From positions 3,915 through 67,914 of the forward strand of contig CAZOHT010000019.1 of assembly GCA_964579825.1 (NCBI GenBank): a stretch of DNA of 64,000 nucleotides, written 5' to 3'. The position numbers were made by a program, and so were the translations under genes. The notes beneath the pieces were generated by a model. The model was not told the origin of the DNA and ran no database searches. It saw only the letters and a program-made list of their open reading frames with translations. Every line of letters begins with the position of its first letter. The first letter of the stretch is position 1. This DNA is from SPCO01 sp964579825. Lineage in GTDB: Bacteria; Chloroflexota; Limnocylindria; Limnocylindrales; CSP1-4. Positions 23,560 to 35,966 of the stretch are shown one piece after another.

Positions 23560-24633
23560 ATGACGCGATCGGCCCTCGGACTGGCACTGTCGCTGTTGCT
23601 TACGGTGTCAGCCTGTGCCACGGCTCCCGATCCGACCGCGACGACCGGACCGACTCCAAGTCCCGTGGCACCAGGCGGGAGCGCCGCTGTCGAGCCCACG
23701 CCGACCTGTCCCAACTACGTGGAGGTCGTCGAGACCGGGCCGCTGCCACCGGATGCCGGCGAGATTGGTCCCGTTCCCGTGACCCAGGCGCGCCTGCAGC
23801 ACGACGTCGAGGCCGCGATCGAGTACGGCGCGGCGCATCCCGACGAATTCGCGTCCGTTCGGTTCGAGAACGCGCCACGGGTACGCATCGTCGTCGGGTT
23901 CACGGACCACATCGACGTCCACTGCGAGGCCCTGCGAGCCCTGTTCGAATACCCCGACGAGTTCGAGATCATCCGACAGCCCGAGACGGCCCACGACATC
24001 CTGCGGATCCAGGAAGAGGTCGCCGCCATGGCCGGCGGCAAGCTTGTCAGCGCCGGAAGCGGCGCCGGCACGATCGACGTCACCCTCCGAGCCGATGGCG
24101 AGGCGATCGCCGACCAGATCCACGCCAAGTACGGCGATCTCGTGACGATCCGAGTCGGCCTGCAGGCCTATCCGCCCGACACCGGCCCAGCCCCGGACTG
24201 CACCGGGATGCCGGGACCACTCGTGATGGGCCTGCCGTTAAAGGCGAGCCTGCAGCTGGGATCACCGACCGTCCGGTCCGGCGAGGATTTCACGGCCACC
24301 GCGACCGTGACCAATACGAGCGATGCAGCGGTCGACTTCGAGTCCGGCGAGCCGATGATGGCGTACCTCTATCGCCCTGGCACCGACCAGGTCGTCGGTG
24401 CCTATGTCGGTGGCATCGGCGGGGTCGGAGCCGGTCAGACGTTGGCGCCGGGCGAGTCGATCGACCTCGATGTCGTCGGCGGCACGGCGAGCTGCCTGCC
24501 GGATCTTGGCTACGCCCTGCCGCCTGGTCAGTACGACGTCCGCGCCGCCATCGACCGATACGAGCGTCCCAACGGTGGCTTCCTCGTGCGCTACCTGCTC
24601 ACCGCGCCGGCGACGCTCACCGTCACGCCCTGA
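23560..24633 (+). CDS. Putative lipoprotein with C-terminal Ig-like (BsuPI-type) domain
   Basis: A 357-residue protein. The type II signal peptide MTRSALGLALSLLLTVSAC ends in a lipobox with Cys19, followed by a Pro/Thr-rich linker (about 22-50). A central region (70-225) of alternating alpha and beta segments includes RIVVGFTDHIDVHCEALRALF and a repeat-like RADGEAIADQIHAKYGDLVTIRVGLQ. The C-terminal 110 residues (SLQLGSPTVRSGEDFTATATVTN to the end) look like a BsuPI or Ig-like beta-sandwich. It should be anchored to the outer face of the membrane. Function is unknown. Upstream in-frame ATGs at 23526 and 23532 are less likely. Confidence 0.75.
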   Translation: MTRSALGLALSLLLTVSACATAPDPTATTGPTPSPVAPGGSAAVEPTPTCPNYVEVVETGPLPPDAGEIGPVPVTQARLQHDVEAAIEYGAAHPDEFASVRFENAPRVRIVVGFTDHIDVHCEALRALFEYPDEFEIIRQPETAHDILRIQEEVAAMAGGKLVSAGSGAGTIDVTLRADGEAIADQIHAKYGDLVTIRVGLQAYPPDTGPAPDCTGMPGPLVMGLPLKASLQLGSPTVRSGEDFTATATVTNTSDAAVDFESGEPMMAYLYRPGTDQVVGAYVGGIGGVGAGQTLAPGESIDLDVVGGTASCLPDLGYALPPGQYDVRAAIDRYERPNGGFLVRYLLTAPATLTVTP

Positions 24634-24652
24634 CGAGACGCCGCGAGGGGAA

Positions 24653-26521
<1,869 letters not shown>

Positions 26522-26608
26522 GCGACCGAGTGTCGCTGACCGATGTGGCGAAGTCGTGAGGATGGTGTGGACGTCTGGCCGGTCATCTCCCGATGATGTC
26601 AGGTGCCG

Positions 26609-26703
26609 TCAGGTCGCGCAGGCGAACGCGTAGTAGATCGGGATGTCCAGGCCGACGTGGACGGCGATCGGCAACAGGAGCGAGCGCGTCCGGACCGCGA
26701 CGA
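26609..26703 (-). pseudogene. C-terminal fragment of a CPBP/CAAX-protease-like membrane protein at a contig end
   Basis: On the minus strand, about 30 codons ending at TGA 26609 read VAVRTRSLLLPIAVHVGLDI then PIYYAFACAT. The RTxSLLLPIxxHxxxD pattern is typical of the last conserved helix of CPBP intramembrane proteases. Upstream, the frame passes into the 55-base duplicated junction and the N gap and loses resemblance. The gene is therefore either cut by the assembly break or truly truncated. Confidence 0.4.
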
Positions 26704-26758
26704 CGCCGGCGCCCCACTCGCCGCACCGTGCCGGACACACAGAAACGCCCGAAGGAAC
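26704..26758 (+). repeat. Left copy of a 55-base exact duplication flanking the N gap
   Basis: These 55 bases are identical to 26859-26913. The copies directly abut the two ends of the 100-N run. Equal-length overlaps at contig ends are what a de Bruijn assembler with k=55 leaves behind. Confidence 0.85.
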
Positions 26759-26858
26759 NNNNNNNNNNNNNNNNNNNNNNNNNNNNNNNNNNNNNNNNNN
26801 NNNNNNNNNNNNNNNNNNNNNNNNNNNNNNNNNNNNNNNNNNNNNNNNNNNNNNNNNN
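26759..26858. other. Assembly gap of 100 N
   Basis: An exact 100-N placeholder. Because both sides carry the same 55 bases, the true distance may be zero or negative (contigs overlap), or a longer repeat may be collapsed here. Confidence 0.95.
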
Positions 26859-26913
26859 CGCCGGCGCCCCACTCGCCGCACCGTGCCGGACACACAGAAA
26901 CGCCCGAAGGAAC
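26859..26913 (+). repeat. Right copy of the 55-base exact duplication
   Basis: Identical to 26704-26758. From 26914 to 27106 no gene is supported. That stretch contains two DnaA-box-like words described separately. Confidence 0.85.
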
Positions 26914-27024
26914 CGCCGGTCCGTAGTCGACGCCGCTGATTTGCATCCGCGACACCGCTTTCGGTCTGGGGCCCCTTCGGGCAAGACCTACGATAGCCGA
27001 CGGCCTGCACCCAGCGATACGGGG

Positions 27025-27075
27025 TTATCCACGAGTTTCCGAGAAGATCGTCGCGATCTCGATGGGTTGTCCACA
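27025..27075 (+). promoter_or_regulatory. Two DnaA-box-like sequences
   Basis: TTATCCACG (27025-27033) and TTGTCCACA (27067-27075) each differ by one base from the bacterial DnaA box and lie in the same orientation 42 bases apart, in non-coding sequence beside the assembly gap. No dnaA, dnaN or AT-rich unwinding region adjoins, so an origin is not claimed. Confidence 0.25.
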
Positions 27076-27106
27076 GCCCGTCCACGTCGACGGCCAGGGA
27101 CGTGGC

Positions 27107-27676
27107 CTACTCGGCCTCGAGCGGCCACTCGGTGGCGTCGGCGAAGCCGGCCGGGATGCCGCGGTCGTCCAGGCGCAGCATCCGGTCACCACCCTCGTCG
27201 GTGATCCGCCAGATCCGGTAGCGCACGGGTTCGAAGGCATGACGTGCCTCGCGCAGGCTCAGGTCCGGAGCGATCGCCACGACCGGGACCGTCCGCCGCT
27301 CGCCCACTCGCGTCGTCTCGGTCAGGTGGTGGGCGGTGACGGCGTCGGCGATCGGCCGCCCATCGACCGACAGGGCGTGCTCGCGACTCCAGTCGAACGT
27401 GACCGGCTGGACCCCGGCGATGGTGACGATGTTGCCGTGCAGCGTCGTCCCGACGGCGTCCGGATGGAGGGTCAGGAGACCGGCGGGCGTGGTGAGCTCC
27501 AGCCGTGCGACACGCCCGGCCGGATCCACTTCGATCAGCAACGCGTGCGTCAGCACGCCGTCGGCCGTGGAGTCGGCCCGCCAGCGTCGACCGCGGCCCC
27601 CGTCGGCGACCGTCCACGTGACGCGGGCCCCATCGGGCAGCCGGAACGTCCCGGCCAGGCGGATCGGTCCGCTCAT
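27107..27676 (-). CDS. Conserved hypothetical protein of the hflX operon
   Basis: A 189-residue soluble protein with many short beta strands: an opening IRLAGTFRLPDGARVTWTVA, then GRRWRADSTADGVLTHALLI, LTTPAGLLTLHP and a late RYRIWRITDEGGDRMLRL. I do not recognise the family. The all-beta, WRA-TADGVLTHALL pattern resembles putative glycolipid-binding or lipocalin-like small-molecule binders. Its ATG overlaps the hflX stop (ATGA), so it is the last gene of the miaB-miaA-hflX unit. Confidence 0.6.
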   Translation of the reverse strand: MSGPIRLAGTFRLPDGARVTWTVADGGRGRRWRADSTADGVLTHALLIEVDPAGRVARLELTTPAGLLTLHPDAVGTTLHGNIVTIAGVQPVTFDWSREHALSVDGRPIADAVTAHHLTETTRVGERRTVPVVAIAPDLSLREARHAFEPVRYRIWRITDEGGDRMLRLDDRGIPAGFADATEWPLEAE

Positions 27677-29001
27677 CGCGCCACGGGCTCGGCGGCACCG
27701 CCGGCCAGTGTCTCGGCCCAGTTCGCCGCGACCGCCTCCAGCTCGCCCGCCAGCGACGGCGCGACTCGCCCGGTGACATGGACGTCGCGCTCGCGATACT
27801 CGAGATCCACGGTCCCTCGCTCACGGACGCGGGCCAGGAGCTCGCCAGCCATGTACGGGACCGCGACATCCACATCGACCCACAGGGACGCGAGGACCGA
27901 CGCGATCTCGGCCCGGAGCGTGTCCATGCCGAACCCCGTCAGCGCCGAGACATGGACCGCGCCGGCGACGGCCGGGGCCATCGTCGAGCCATCCTTCGCG
28001 GCGTCGGTCAGGAGGTCCGCCTTGTTGTAGGCCACGAGCCGCGGCTTGTCGCCCGCGCCGAGCTCATCGAGGACGGTCTGGACCGTGGCCCGGTGCTCGA
28101 GGACGTGCGGGTCCGAGGCATCGATGACCTCGAGCAGGATGTCGGCCCGGTTGACCTCCTCGAGCGTCGCCCGGAACGCCTCCACGAGCTGGTGCGGGAG
28201 CTTGTGGATGAACCCGACCGTATCCGTGATGATCGCCGTCTGGCCGTCACCCAGCTTGACCTGGCGGCTGGTCGGGTCGAGCGTCGCGAAGAGCTTGTCC
28301 TCGGCCTTCGCGACCTCGGAGCCGACGAGCGTGTTGAGCAGCGTCGACTTGCCGGCGTTCGTGTAGCCGACGATGCCGACCGTCGGCCACAGCCGTCGAT
28401 CGCGTCCGCGCGCGGCCGTCTCGCGCTGCTGGCGGACCCCCTCGACGCGCTCCTTCATCTTGCTGATCCGCGTCCGGATGATCCGCCGGTCCGTCTCGAG
28501 CTGGCTCTCGCCCGGGCCCCGGGTGCCGATCCCGCCGCCGGTCCGCGACAGGTGGGTCCACAGCTTCGTCAATCGCGGGAGCTGGTACTCCAGCTGGGCC
28601 AGCTCGACCTGGAGTCGGCCCTCGTGGGTCTGCGCGTGCAGCGCGAAGATGTCGAGGATGAGCCGGCTTCGATCGATGACCTTGACCTTGAGCAGCTCCT
28701 CGAGCGCGCGCTGCTGGGCCGGCGAGAGTTCGTCGTCCGCGACCAGCACATCGAAGCCGGTCTCGCGCTTGGCGGCCATGAGATCCTCCGCCTTGCCCTT
28801 GCCGACGTACCAGTTCGGGTCGACGTGGCGGCGGTTCTGCCACTCGGCGCCCACGACGTCACCACCCGCCGTGGTGGCGAGCGCGGCGAGTTCGGCCAGC
28901 GACTCCTCCGCGGTCCAGCCTTCGTCCGAGCCCGTGTCGACGGCGACGAGGAAGACCTTCTCGACGGGCGCCTCGAGTTCGATGAGGGTGCGTGCGGTCA
29001 T
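27673..29001 (-). CDS. hflX: Ribosome-associated GTPase HflX
   Basis: A 442-residue HflX. The N-terminal subdomain (about 1-190) has NRRHVDPNWYVGKGKAEDL, ADDELSPAQQRALEE and the diagnostic RTGGGIGTRGPGESQLETDRR. The GTPase domain has G1 GYTNAGKST, G3 DTVGFI and G4 NKAD. HflX splits or rescues stalled 70S ribosomes, notably in heat stress or antibiotic exposure. The ATG at 29001 overlaps the miaA stop, and a TATCCT hexamer nine bases upstream may add an internal promoter. The frame is open further upstream inside miaA but lacks family similarity there. Confidence 0.95.
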   Translation of the reverse strand: MTARTLIELEAPVEKVFLVAVDTGSDEGWTAEESLAELAALATTAGGDVVGAEWQNRRHVDPNWYVGKGKAEDLMAAKRETGFDVLVADDELSPAQQRALEELLKVKVIDRSRLILDIFALHAQTHEGRLQVELAQLEYQLPRLTKLWTHLSRTGGGIGTRGPGESQLETDRRIIRTRISKMKERVEGVRQQRETAARGRDRRLWPTVGIVGYTNAGKSTLLNTLVGSEVAKAEDKLFATLDPTSRQVKLGDGQTAIITDTVGFIHKLPHQLVEAFRATLEEVNRADILLEVIDASDPHVLEHRATVQTVLDELGAGDKPRLVAYNKADLLTDAAKDGSTMAPAVAGAVHVSALTGFGMDTLRAEIASVLASLWVDVDVAVPYMAGELLARVRERGTVDLEYRERDVHVTGRVAPSLAGELEAVAANWAETLAGGAAEPVAR

Positions 29002-29927
29002 AGCGCTGGAAGGATAGCCCCCGCGACGGTCCGTGCCATCTTGAACGGGTCGTCGTGCGTGGCATCGATCCAGGTGAACGCGGGTTCCGCCTTGAACCAC
29101 GTCCGCTGTCGCTTCGCGAACGCGACGTTCCGGGCGATGTCGGCCTCGATCGCCGCGGGGATCGAGGCCTCGCCGTCGAGGACCGACCAGGCTTCGCGAT
29201 AGCCGATCGCCGAGAACGCCGGCAGCGTCGGATCCCAGCGCTCGCGCAGGACGCGGGCCTCGTCGATCAGGCCGGCCTCGAACTGGGCACGAGCCCGGTG
29301 CTCGATCCACGCGCGGTGGACGGTCGGCTCCACGGTGAGTCCGACCGCCACCATCGAGCCCGGATAGCCGATCGGTGACGGGAGCGGCGCGTCGCCCTGG
29401 AGGCGCGCGATCTCGAGCGCACGCTCGACCCGACGGGGGTTCGACCGCTCGATGGACGCGGCAAGGGTCGGGGCCAGCGCCACGAGGCGAGCGTACGTGC
29501 GATCCAGGCCGTCCCTGGCCAGGTCCGCCCGAACCTCCGCCCGAACGGTCGGGTCGGCCGGCAGGCGCGCGGTGTCGAGACCCCGCATGACCGAGCGCAG
29601 ATAGAACCCGGTCCCGCCGGCCAGGATCGCGATGCCATCGCGGGCCTCCAGCGACGCGAGCACGTCGGCCACGTGGGCGCCGAAGTCGGCCACCGTGAAC
29701 GCCGTGTCCGGATCGACCAGGTCCAGTCCGTGATGGACGACGCGTGTCCGTTCCGCCGCGCTCGCCTTGGCCGTGCCGATGTCCAGGCCGCGATAGACCT
29801 GTCGCGAGTCCGCCGAGATGACCTCCGCCACCCGACCCTCGGACCGGAAGCCCTCGGCGAGGCGGATCGCCAGGCCGGTCTTGCCGGTCGCCGTGGCTCC
29901 GCCCAGGACGATGAGCGGTGGCGTCAC
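28998..29927 (-). CDS. miaA: tRNA dimethylallyltransferase MiaA
   Basis: A 309-residue enzyme that transfers the dimethylallyl group to A37 of UNN-reading tRNAs. Visible motifs are the P-loop GATATGKT (10-17), ISADSRQVYRGLDIGTAK, VVHHGLDLVDPD, GGTGFYLRSVMRG and the late RQRTWFK. Its product is the substrate of MiaB, encoded directly upstream with a GTGA overlap, so the two steps of ms2i6A37 formation are co-expressed. GTG start at 29927. Confidence 0.95.
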   Translation of the reverse strand: MTPPLIVLGGATATGKTGLAIRLAEGFRSEGRVAEVISADSRQVYRGLDIGTAKASAAERTRVVHHGLDLVDPDTAFTVADFGAHVADVLASLEARDGIAILAGGTGFYLRSVMRGLDTARLPADPTVRAEVRADLARDGLDRTYARLVALAPTLAASIERSNPRRVERALEIARLQGDAPLPSPIGYPGSMVAVGLTVEPTVHRAWIEHRARAQFEAGLIDEARVLRERWDPTLPAFSAIGYREAWSVLDGEASIPAAIEADIARNVAFAKRQRTWFKAEPAFTWIDATHDDPFKMARTVAGAILPAL

Positions 29928-31540
29928 GCGCCGACGATGGCCCCGCGCAGGGCGTACGGACCGGCGTGGTCGATCCGGGCGGCCACCAGCCGACCGACGA
30001 GGGCGGGATCGCCGCTGAGATGGACCAGTTTGTGCTCGCGGGTGCGGCCGGTCAGCGGCCTGCCTGGCGGGCGAGTACCGACGATCGGCGCCGCATCGTG
30101 ATCATGCGAGCGAGCCGGCGAGACCGTGTCCACAAGGACCTCGACCTCGCGGCCGAGCCACGCCTCGTTGCGGGCCAGGCCGATCGCCTCCTGCCGAGCC
30201 AGGAGGACATTGAGGCGACGCTTCTTGTCAGCCGCGGGTACATCGTCCGGCAGGTGCGTGGCCGGCGTCCCCGGCCGCACGGAGTAGGCGGCCGCGAAGA
30301 CCTGGTCGTAGCGGACCGTGTCGAGCAGGGCGAGCGTCGACTCGAACTGGGCCTCGGTCTCGCCGCAGAACCCCACGATGATGTCGGTGGAGATGGCGAT
30401 CCCCGGGATCGCGGCTCGGATCGTGGCGAGGCGCTCGAGGTAGTGCTCGATCGTGTACTGACGGCCCATCCGGCGCAGGACCGCATCGTCGCCCGACTGG
30501 ACCGGCAGGTGGAGGTGTTCGCACACGGTCGGGCAGTCGGCCATCGCGGCGATGAGTCGGTCCGACAGGTCCCACGGGTGGGACGTGACGAAGCGCAGCC
30601 GCGGGATCCCGAGACCGTCGATCGCGCGGATGAGCTCGGCCAGGTCCGGCCGGCCCTCCAGATCCAGCCGTCGACCCGCCCAGCGATCCGTGTCGACGTG
30701 CGCGAACCTGGCCTCCGGCGCCAGGTCGTGGCCGTACGAGTTGACGTTCTGGCCGAGCAGCGTGACCTCGCGATAGCCGGCCTCGGCCAGGACCCGCGCC
30801 TCGGCGACGATCTCGTCGAACGGCCGGCTGCGTTCCGGGCCGCGACTGAACGGCACGATGCAGTAGGTGCAGGTCTTGTCGCAGCCGTAGATGATCGGCA
30901 GCCACGCGCTGATGGCACTCTCCCGGGCGACACTCCCCTGCCCCACCGCCACGGCGCGCGTGCTTGGCAGATGGTCCGCGACGCCGACTCGCGTCCGCCC
31001 GACGAGCGTGGTCGCTCCACGCGCCCCGATCGGCGCCTGTGCAGAGGCAAGGCCCAGGCGATCCACCAGCTCCGGTTCCTCGTCGGGACGCAGGAAGACA
31101 TCGACCGCCGGGTACCGGCGCTGGAGACCGGTCCGGTCCGGTTCGCGGACGGAACACCCGGTCAACACGACTCGCATCCCGGGATTGGCGTCCTTGAGCT
31201 TCGCGAGCTGCCCCTGCCGGCCGATGACCTTCTGCTCCGCGCCCTCCCGGATCGCGCAGGTGTTGATGACGACGAGGTCGGCGTCCGCCATCGACCGCGC
31301 TTCCTCGCAGCCGGCCGCCAGCAGCCGCCCAGCCATCTCCTCCGAGTCACTCCGGTTCATCTGGCAGCCGAGCGTCCAGACGTGGAAGCGCGGGAGCGCG
31401 CGCGTCTCGGGGCGGTACTCGGCCAGGCGTCGATCGGCGGGCGCGACGGGTTCGCGCGGCGCGGGCGCGGGCCCCGCCGGCACCACGTCGAGGACGTCGA
31501 GGACGGGCAGGGCGCGGGTTCGCGGCTGGGTGTCGGTCAC
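29924..31540 (-). CDS. miaB: tRNA-2-methylthio-N6-dimethylallyladenosine synthase MiaB
   Basis: A 538-residue radical SAM methylthiotransferase. An N-terminal extension of about 45 Pro/Ala-rich residues precedes the MTTase domain (HVWTLGCQMNRSDSEEMAG with the first cluster Cys; NTCAIRE; TGCSVRE). The radical SAM motif is CDKTCTYC, and the C-terminal TRAM domain starts near 455. Two 4Fe-4S clusters are expected. The start is GTG 31540, nine bases after a TACCAT hexamer; no ATG fits. It heads the miaB-miaA-hflX operon and diverges from terC with 51 bases between. Confidence 0.95.
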   Translation of the reverse strand: MTDTQPRTRALPVLDVLDVVPAGPAPAPREPVAPADRRLAEYRPETRALPRFHVWTLGCQMNRSDSEEMAGRLLAAGCEEARSMADADLVVINTCAIREGAEQKVIGRQGQLAKLKDANPGMRVVLTGCSVREPDRTGLQRRYPAVDVFLRPDEEPELVDRLGLASAQAPIGARGATTLVGRTRVGVADHLPSTRAVAVGQGSVARESAISAWLPIIYGCDKTCTYCIVPFSRGPERSRPFDEIVAEARVLAEAGYREVTLLGQNVNSYGHDLAPEARFAHVDTDRWAGRRLDLEGRPDLAELIRAIDGLGIPRLRFVTSHPWDLSDRLIAAMADCPTVCEHLHLPVQSGDDAVLRRMGRQYTIEHYLERLATIRAAIPGIAISTDIIVGFCGETEAQFESTLALLDTVRYDQVFAAAYSVRPGTPATHLPDDVPAADKKRRLNVLLARQEAIGLARNEAWLGREVEVLVDTVSPARSHDHDAAPIVGTRPPGRPLTGRTREHKLVHLSGDPALVGRLVAARIDHAGPYALRGAIVGA

Positions 31541-31579
31541 GGCCGCGCCATGGTACGACGAGCGGACGGCTCCGCCACG

Positions 31580-31591
31580 TATCCTCGACGC
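31580..31591 (+). promoter_or_regulatory. Candidate leaderless promoter of terC
   Basis: TATCCT (31580-31585) ends six bases before the ATG at 31592. The miaB -10 candidate (TACCAT, 31555-31550) faces the other way 24 bases off, so the two promoters share a compact divergent region. Confidence 0.5.
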
Positions 31592-32362
<771 letters not shown>

Positions 32363-32368
32363 GCCGGA

Positions 32369-33316
32369 CTAGTCGGCCGCGCCGGGCGGGCCGGGCGAGA
32401 CGCCTGGGCGGCCGAGCCGCGCCAGCAGGACCTCGCCGACCGCCGGCGGCACCCACAGCGACCGGTGCGAGGCGGCATAGGGGCCGAGGTCGCCGTGATA
32501 GTCCGTGCCACCCGTCGCGAGCAGGCCGAGGGACGCCGCCACCGCCCCGACCGCGGCCGTGGTCGACGCGTCGAAGCTCCGGTAGTGGACCTCCAGTCCG
32601 GCCAGTCCGACGTCGATGAGCTCCCGCAGCAGGTCGATGCGACCGGGTGCTTCGCGGAAGTGGGCGAGCACCGGGATCCCGCCGGCATCGAGGATCGCCC
32701 GGATCGCGCCGTCGGGCTCCAGGCCCTCACGTCGGATGTAGGCGGGCCCGCCGTGCCCGATCAAACGACTGAAGGCGTCCTCCACGCTGTTCGCGAACCC
32801 GGCGCCCATCAGGGCCCGCGCGATCGTCGGGCGGCCCAGCGCGTCGTCATCCTCGGACACGAGCTCCGCGACCTGGGCGTCGATCGGCAGATCGATCTCG
32901 CGCAGCCGGTCGACCGTCCGCGAGAACCGTCGGCGGCGCTGGTCCCGCTGGGTCGCCATGGCCGCTTCGAACGCCTCGTCATCCGGGTCCATCCCGAAGC
33001 CCAGGATGTGCAGCTCGCCCTCCCATAACCCGAGATCCCGGGTCACGAGGGCGTTGATCTCGACACCGGGGATGAGGGTCATCCCGTCGGGCACGGCACC
33101 GGCCGCGACGACGTCGCGGTAGCCGGCGATCGTGTCGTGGTCGGTCAACGCGAACGTCCGGACGCCCACCTCGAAGGCCTCGGCGATGAGCTGGGCCGGC
33201 GGGACGATGCCATCCGAGCGCGTCGTGTGCGCGTGGAGGTCCACGGTGCTGGCGGCCGGCGGGACGACCGCTCCGTCCGCGGGGACCGGGGCGTGACGGC
33301 GGCTGGCGGCCGGCAC
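32369..33316 (-). CDS. PHP-domain phosphoesterase (YciV/RNase AM-like)
   Basis: A 315-residue PHP protein with the expected metal motifs: VDLHAHTTRSDG, FALTDHDTIAGY, IPGVEINA, ILGFGMD, PVLAHF and a final GGTDYHGD. This arrangement matches the 3',5'-nucleoside bisphosphate phosphatase/RNase AM family, which degrades pAp and trims short RNAs. It follows the RNase Y and YmdB genes, so the cluster looks like an RNA-turnover operon. GTG 33316 is taken as start because it is eight bases after the ymdB stop, with GGAGG upstream. Confidence 0.85.
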   Translation of the reverse strand: MPAASRRHAPVPADGAVVPPAASTVDLHAHTTRSDGIVPPAQLIAEAFEVGVRTFALTDHDTIAGYRDVVAAGAVPDGMTLIPGVEINALVTRDLGLWEGELHILGFGMDPDDEAFEAAMATQRDQRRRRFSRTVDRLREIDLPIDAQVAELVSEDDDALGRPTIARALMGAGFANSVEDAFSRLIGHGGPAYIRREGLEPDGAIRAILDAGGIPVLAHFREAPGRIDLLRELIDVGLAGLEVHYRSFDASTTAAVGAVAASLGLLATGGTDYHGDLGPYAASHRSLWVPPAVGEVLLARLGRPGVSPGPPGAAD

Positions 33317-33324
33317 CGGAGCGG

Positions 33325-34194
33325 TCAGGCCTCCAGGAGCCGCTGGATCCGCTCCAGGGCGATCGCCCGACCCGTGGCCGGGTCGATGTCGATCTGGAGG
33401 GCATTGAACACCACGGGCCCGTCTCCCACTTCGAAGCGGGTCGGCAGCGCGTTGATGAACCGCGGCAGGACGGACGTGGGGGTGAAGCCGATGACGCTCC
33501 AGACCGGCCCGGTCATGCCCAGATCCGTCTGGTAGGCCGTGCCCTGGGGCAGGATCCGCTCGTCTCCGGTGACGACGTGCGTGTGAGTCCCGACGACGAC
33601 GCTCACCCGACCGTCGAGGTAGAGGCCGAGCGCGTTCTTCTCCGACGTGAGTTCGCAGTGGAAGTCGACCAGGCGAACCGGCGGCAGCGGCTCGGACGCT
33701 TCGTCGAAGAGCGCGTCCGCATCCGTGAACGGGTTCTCGATCGGTTGCATGAACGTGCGGCCCTGGAGGTTGATGACCGCGATGTCCGTCCCGTCCATGG
33801 CCTGGTAGGTGCCCCAGCCGCGGCCCGGGACGTCGTGCGTGCCGTAGTTGAGCGGACGCAACACGCGGTCGTTCGCTTCGAGGAACGAGTAGATCTCGCG
33901 CTTGTCCCAGATGTGGTTGCCGGATGTGATGACGTCGACGCCGCTGGCCAGGAGCGACTCGGCCGTGGAGGGCGTCAGGCCCATGCCCCCAGCGACGTTC
34001 TCGCCGTTGGCCGTGACGAAGTCGATGCCGCGCTCGTCGCGCAAGTCGGGCAGCAACGCCTCCACGGCGGCGCGGCCGGGCTTGCCGATCAGGTCGCCGA
34101 TCATGAGCACCCGGCACGCGCCCGGTGGCCGGGGTGCGTTGCCGTTGGGCGGGTTCCCGAGGCGGGTCTTCCCGATCGGCGTGGCGTCGGCCAC
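33325..34194 (-). CDS. ymdB: YmdB family metallophosphoesterase (2',3'-cyclic nucleotide phosphodiesterase)
   Basis: A 289-residue calcineurin-like phosphoesterase. Metal-binding motifs are MIGDLIGKPGR, TANGENVAGGMG, TSGNHIWDKRE, LVDFHCE and GTHTHVVTGDE. About 28 residues precede the usual family start, including a Pro/Gly-rich tail. The Bacillus homologue hydrolyses 2',3'-cAMP and affects biofilm and motility switching, and lies next to rny as here (five bases after the rny stop). Confidence 0.92.
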   Translation of the reverse strand: MADATPIGKTRLGNPPNGNAPRPPGACRVLMIGDLIGKPGRAAVEALLPDLRDERGIDFVTANGENVAGGMGLTPSTAESLLASGVDVITSGNHIWDKREIYSFLEANDRVLRPLNYGTHDVPGRGWGTYQAMDGTDIAVINLQGRTFMQPIENPFTDADALFDEASEPLPPVRLVDFHCELTSEKNALGLYLDGRVSVVVGTHTHVVTGDERILPQGTAYQTDLGMTGPVWSVIGFTPTSVLPRFINALPTRFEVGDGPVVFNALQIDIDPATGRAIALERIQRLLEA

Positions 34195-34199
34195 CGAGG

Positions 34200-35729
<1,530 letters not shown>

Positions 35730-35966
35730 CTTCTCGTTCCTCCCGTCCGATCGATGTGTGCGACCGGAGGTCTCAGATGTTCGTGACGGCGAGATCGCGA
35801 GAGCGTGGGCGGCGATCACCACCGGGCTGGGTCTGGAGGCACGCCACTTGGGGGTGGCGCGTCGATTCGTCTGTCGCGTAGCCTACGGCTCCCCGACCCG
35901 AACGGCAACCGCCGCGCAACCGAGACCGGTGAGGACGATACTGGGCGCCCACAGGTCGGAGGCGAG

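Noticed and set aside
27025..27075. Replication origin
   Set aside because: Only two imperfect DnaA boxes, no AT-rich element, and no dnaA, dnaN, gyrB, rpmH or parAB genes nearby.
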